Assembly: GCF_029023725.1 (NCBI RefSeq)
Contig: NZ_CP119075.1
Location: forward strand, 863,501 to 927,500
Length of the DNA: 64,000 nucleotides
DNA from: Synoicihabitans lomoniglobus
GTDB taxonomy: Bacteria; Verrucomicrobiota; Verrucomicrobiia; Opitutales; Opitutaceae
Direction of reading: 5' to 3'
Part shown: one piece after another, positions 63,603-64,000 of the stretch
Layout of the letters: each line of letters opens with the position of its first letter
How positions within the stretch are numbered: position 1 is the stretch's first letter
The notes under the pieces: model-generated
What the model saw: only the letters and a program-made list of their open reading frames with translations
What the model was told of the DNA's origin: nothing
The model's database searches: none
Made by a program: the position numbers and the translations under genes

Positions 63603-64000
63603 CTAAGGCGTGGGTCCCGCCGCGCCGTCGGTCTCGCCCGGCGGCGCGGGAATCGGTTCGTAAAGTTCGGTAATCGCGGTGGGTAGTCCGGTGAAGCTGT
63701 AGTCGGAAACCTTGAACGCGAGGCGTTCGGGCGCGTCGGTTAGTGGCGCGAGATCGGCGTCGCCGGTGACGGAGGCAAACACGGGTCCGGCGGGGATGGT
63801 TTCGGTGGTGTCTTCCGGAATCGTCGGCCCTTCATCGTCGGCTGCTTCGGTGGGAGGCGCGATCTCCGCGGGGTCTTTTTCGACAGTCCGAGCGGCGCGA
63901 CGGGCGAGCGCGATGGAAACGGTTTGGCCGTCGAACGTGGTGAGAGTGACGGTGCGGGACTCGGCCGAGGCGGCGGCGTCGACCGCATCGGGGGCGTCCC
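63603..64000 (-). CDS. DUF4340-like protein, C-terminal part (start beyond window)
   Basis: The last 132 codons are visible. VTLTTFDGQTVSIAL and the closing LAFKVSDYSFTGLPTAITELYEP are typical of DUF4340 proteins, which usually follow gliding-motility-type ABC transporter genes. A Pro/Glu/Thr-rich insert lies between. It converges on gntR with a 111-bp gap that includes a palindrome (63564-63579) without a T-run. Confidence 0.65.
   Translation of the reverse strand, partial: DAPDAVDAAASAESRTVTLTTFDGQTVSIALARRAARTVEKDPAEIAPPTEAADDEGPTIPEDTTETIPAGPVFASVTGDADLAPLTDAPERLAFKVSDYSFTGLPTAITELYEPIPAPPGETDGAAGPTP

Overview
The window looks like a chromosomal segment of a GC-rich, Gram-negative bacterium, most likely Verrucomicrobiota of the Opitutaceae type (inference). 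The reasons are a PEP-CTERM exported protein, an LPS export block (kdsC-lptC-lptA-lptB) next to hprK, a fused alpha/beta 2-oxoacid dehydrogenase E1, very large PAS and propeller hybrid histidine kinases, and a SUI1-type factor. No rRNA, CRISPR array or insertion sequence was seen.

Layout. 1-16,870 (minus strand) is one block of phosphorelay genes: a lone receiver protein, a 1726-aa multi-PAS hybrid kinase, a beta-propeller kinase, a receiver-first hybrid kinase, a membrane PAS protein without transmitter, a CHASE hybrid kinase and a second receiver cut by the window edge. Most junctions are 4-8 bp stop/start overlaps. A tRNA-Gln(UUG) follows at 17,046.

17,093-26,621 is an integrated filamentous-phage (inovirus) genome bounded by a 27-bp direct repeat of the tRNA 3' end. 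Read on the minus strand it has the Ff order: HUH replication initiator, possible ssDNA-binding protein, small membrane proteins, 50-aa major coat protein, terminator hairpin, pIII-like adsorption protein, pVI-like protein, Zot/pI ATPase. A tyrosine integrase and an AT-rich plus-strand cargo segment complete it. Several genes are only 33-54 aa. Joining the two att copies, as in the circular phage, would lengthen the integrase by 46 codons and overlap its stop with the start of the next phage gene. Tandem 150-bp repeats that begin with the tRNA tail lie just beyond attR.

27,014-45,607 holds a membrane kinase-like protein whose phosphoacceptor His is Gln, an MscS channel, hflX, hprK, lptBAC, kdsC, the fused E1, an esterase, secreted proteins, rpiB, a HAD phosphatase and a 5'-truncated zeta-toxin remnant. 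45,608-51,106 is the 2-oxoglutarate dehydrogenase operon sucA-sucB-lpdA. Next come a small protein and a SUI1 factor, a PIN-toxin remnant and metF.

53,059-63,491 is a catabolic locus. A GntR/FCD regulator is divergent from a TonB-dependent receptor, followed by an AtzH-AtzG fusion, an AtzE-like amidase, a BiuH-like biuret hydrolase, an NCS2 permease, an AtzF-like allophanate hydrolase and an alpha/beta hydrolase. The last six genes are joined by overlaps or a 4-bp gap. Together they suggest uptake and stepwise hydrolysis of a biuret or carboxybiuret-type nitrogen compound through allophanate. A partial DUF4340-like gene closes the window.
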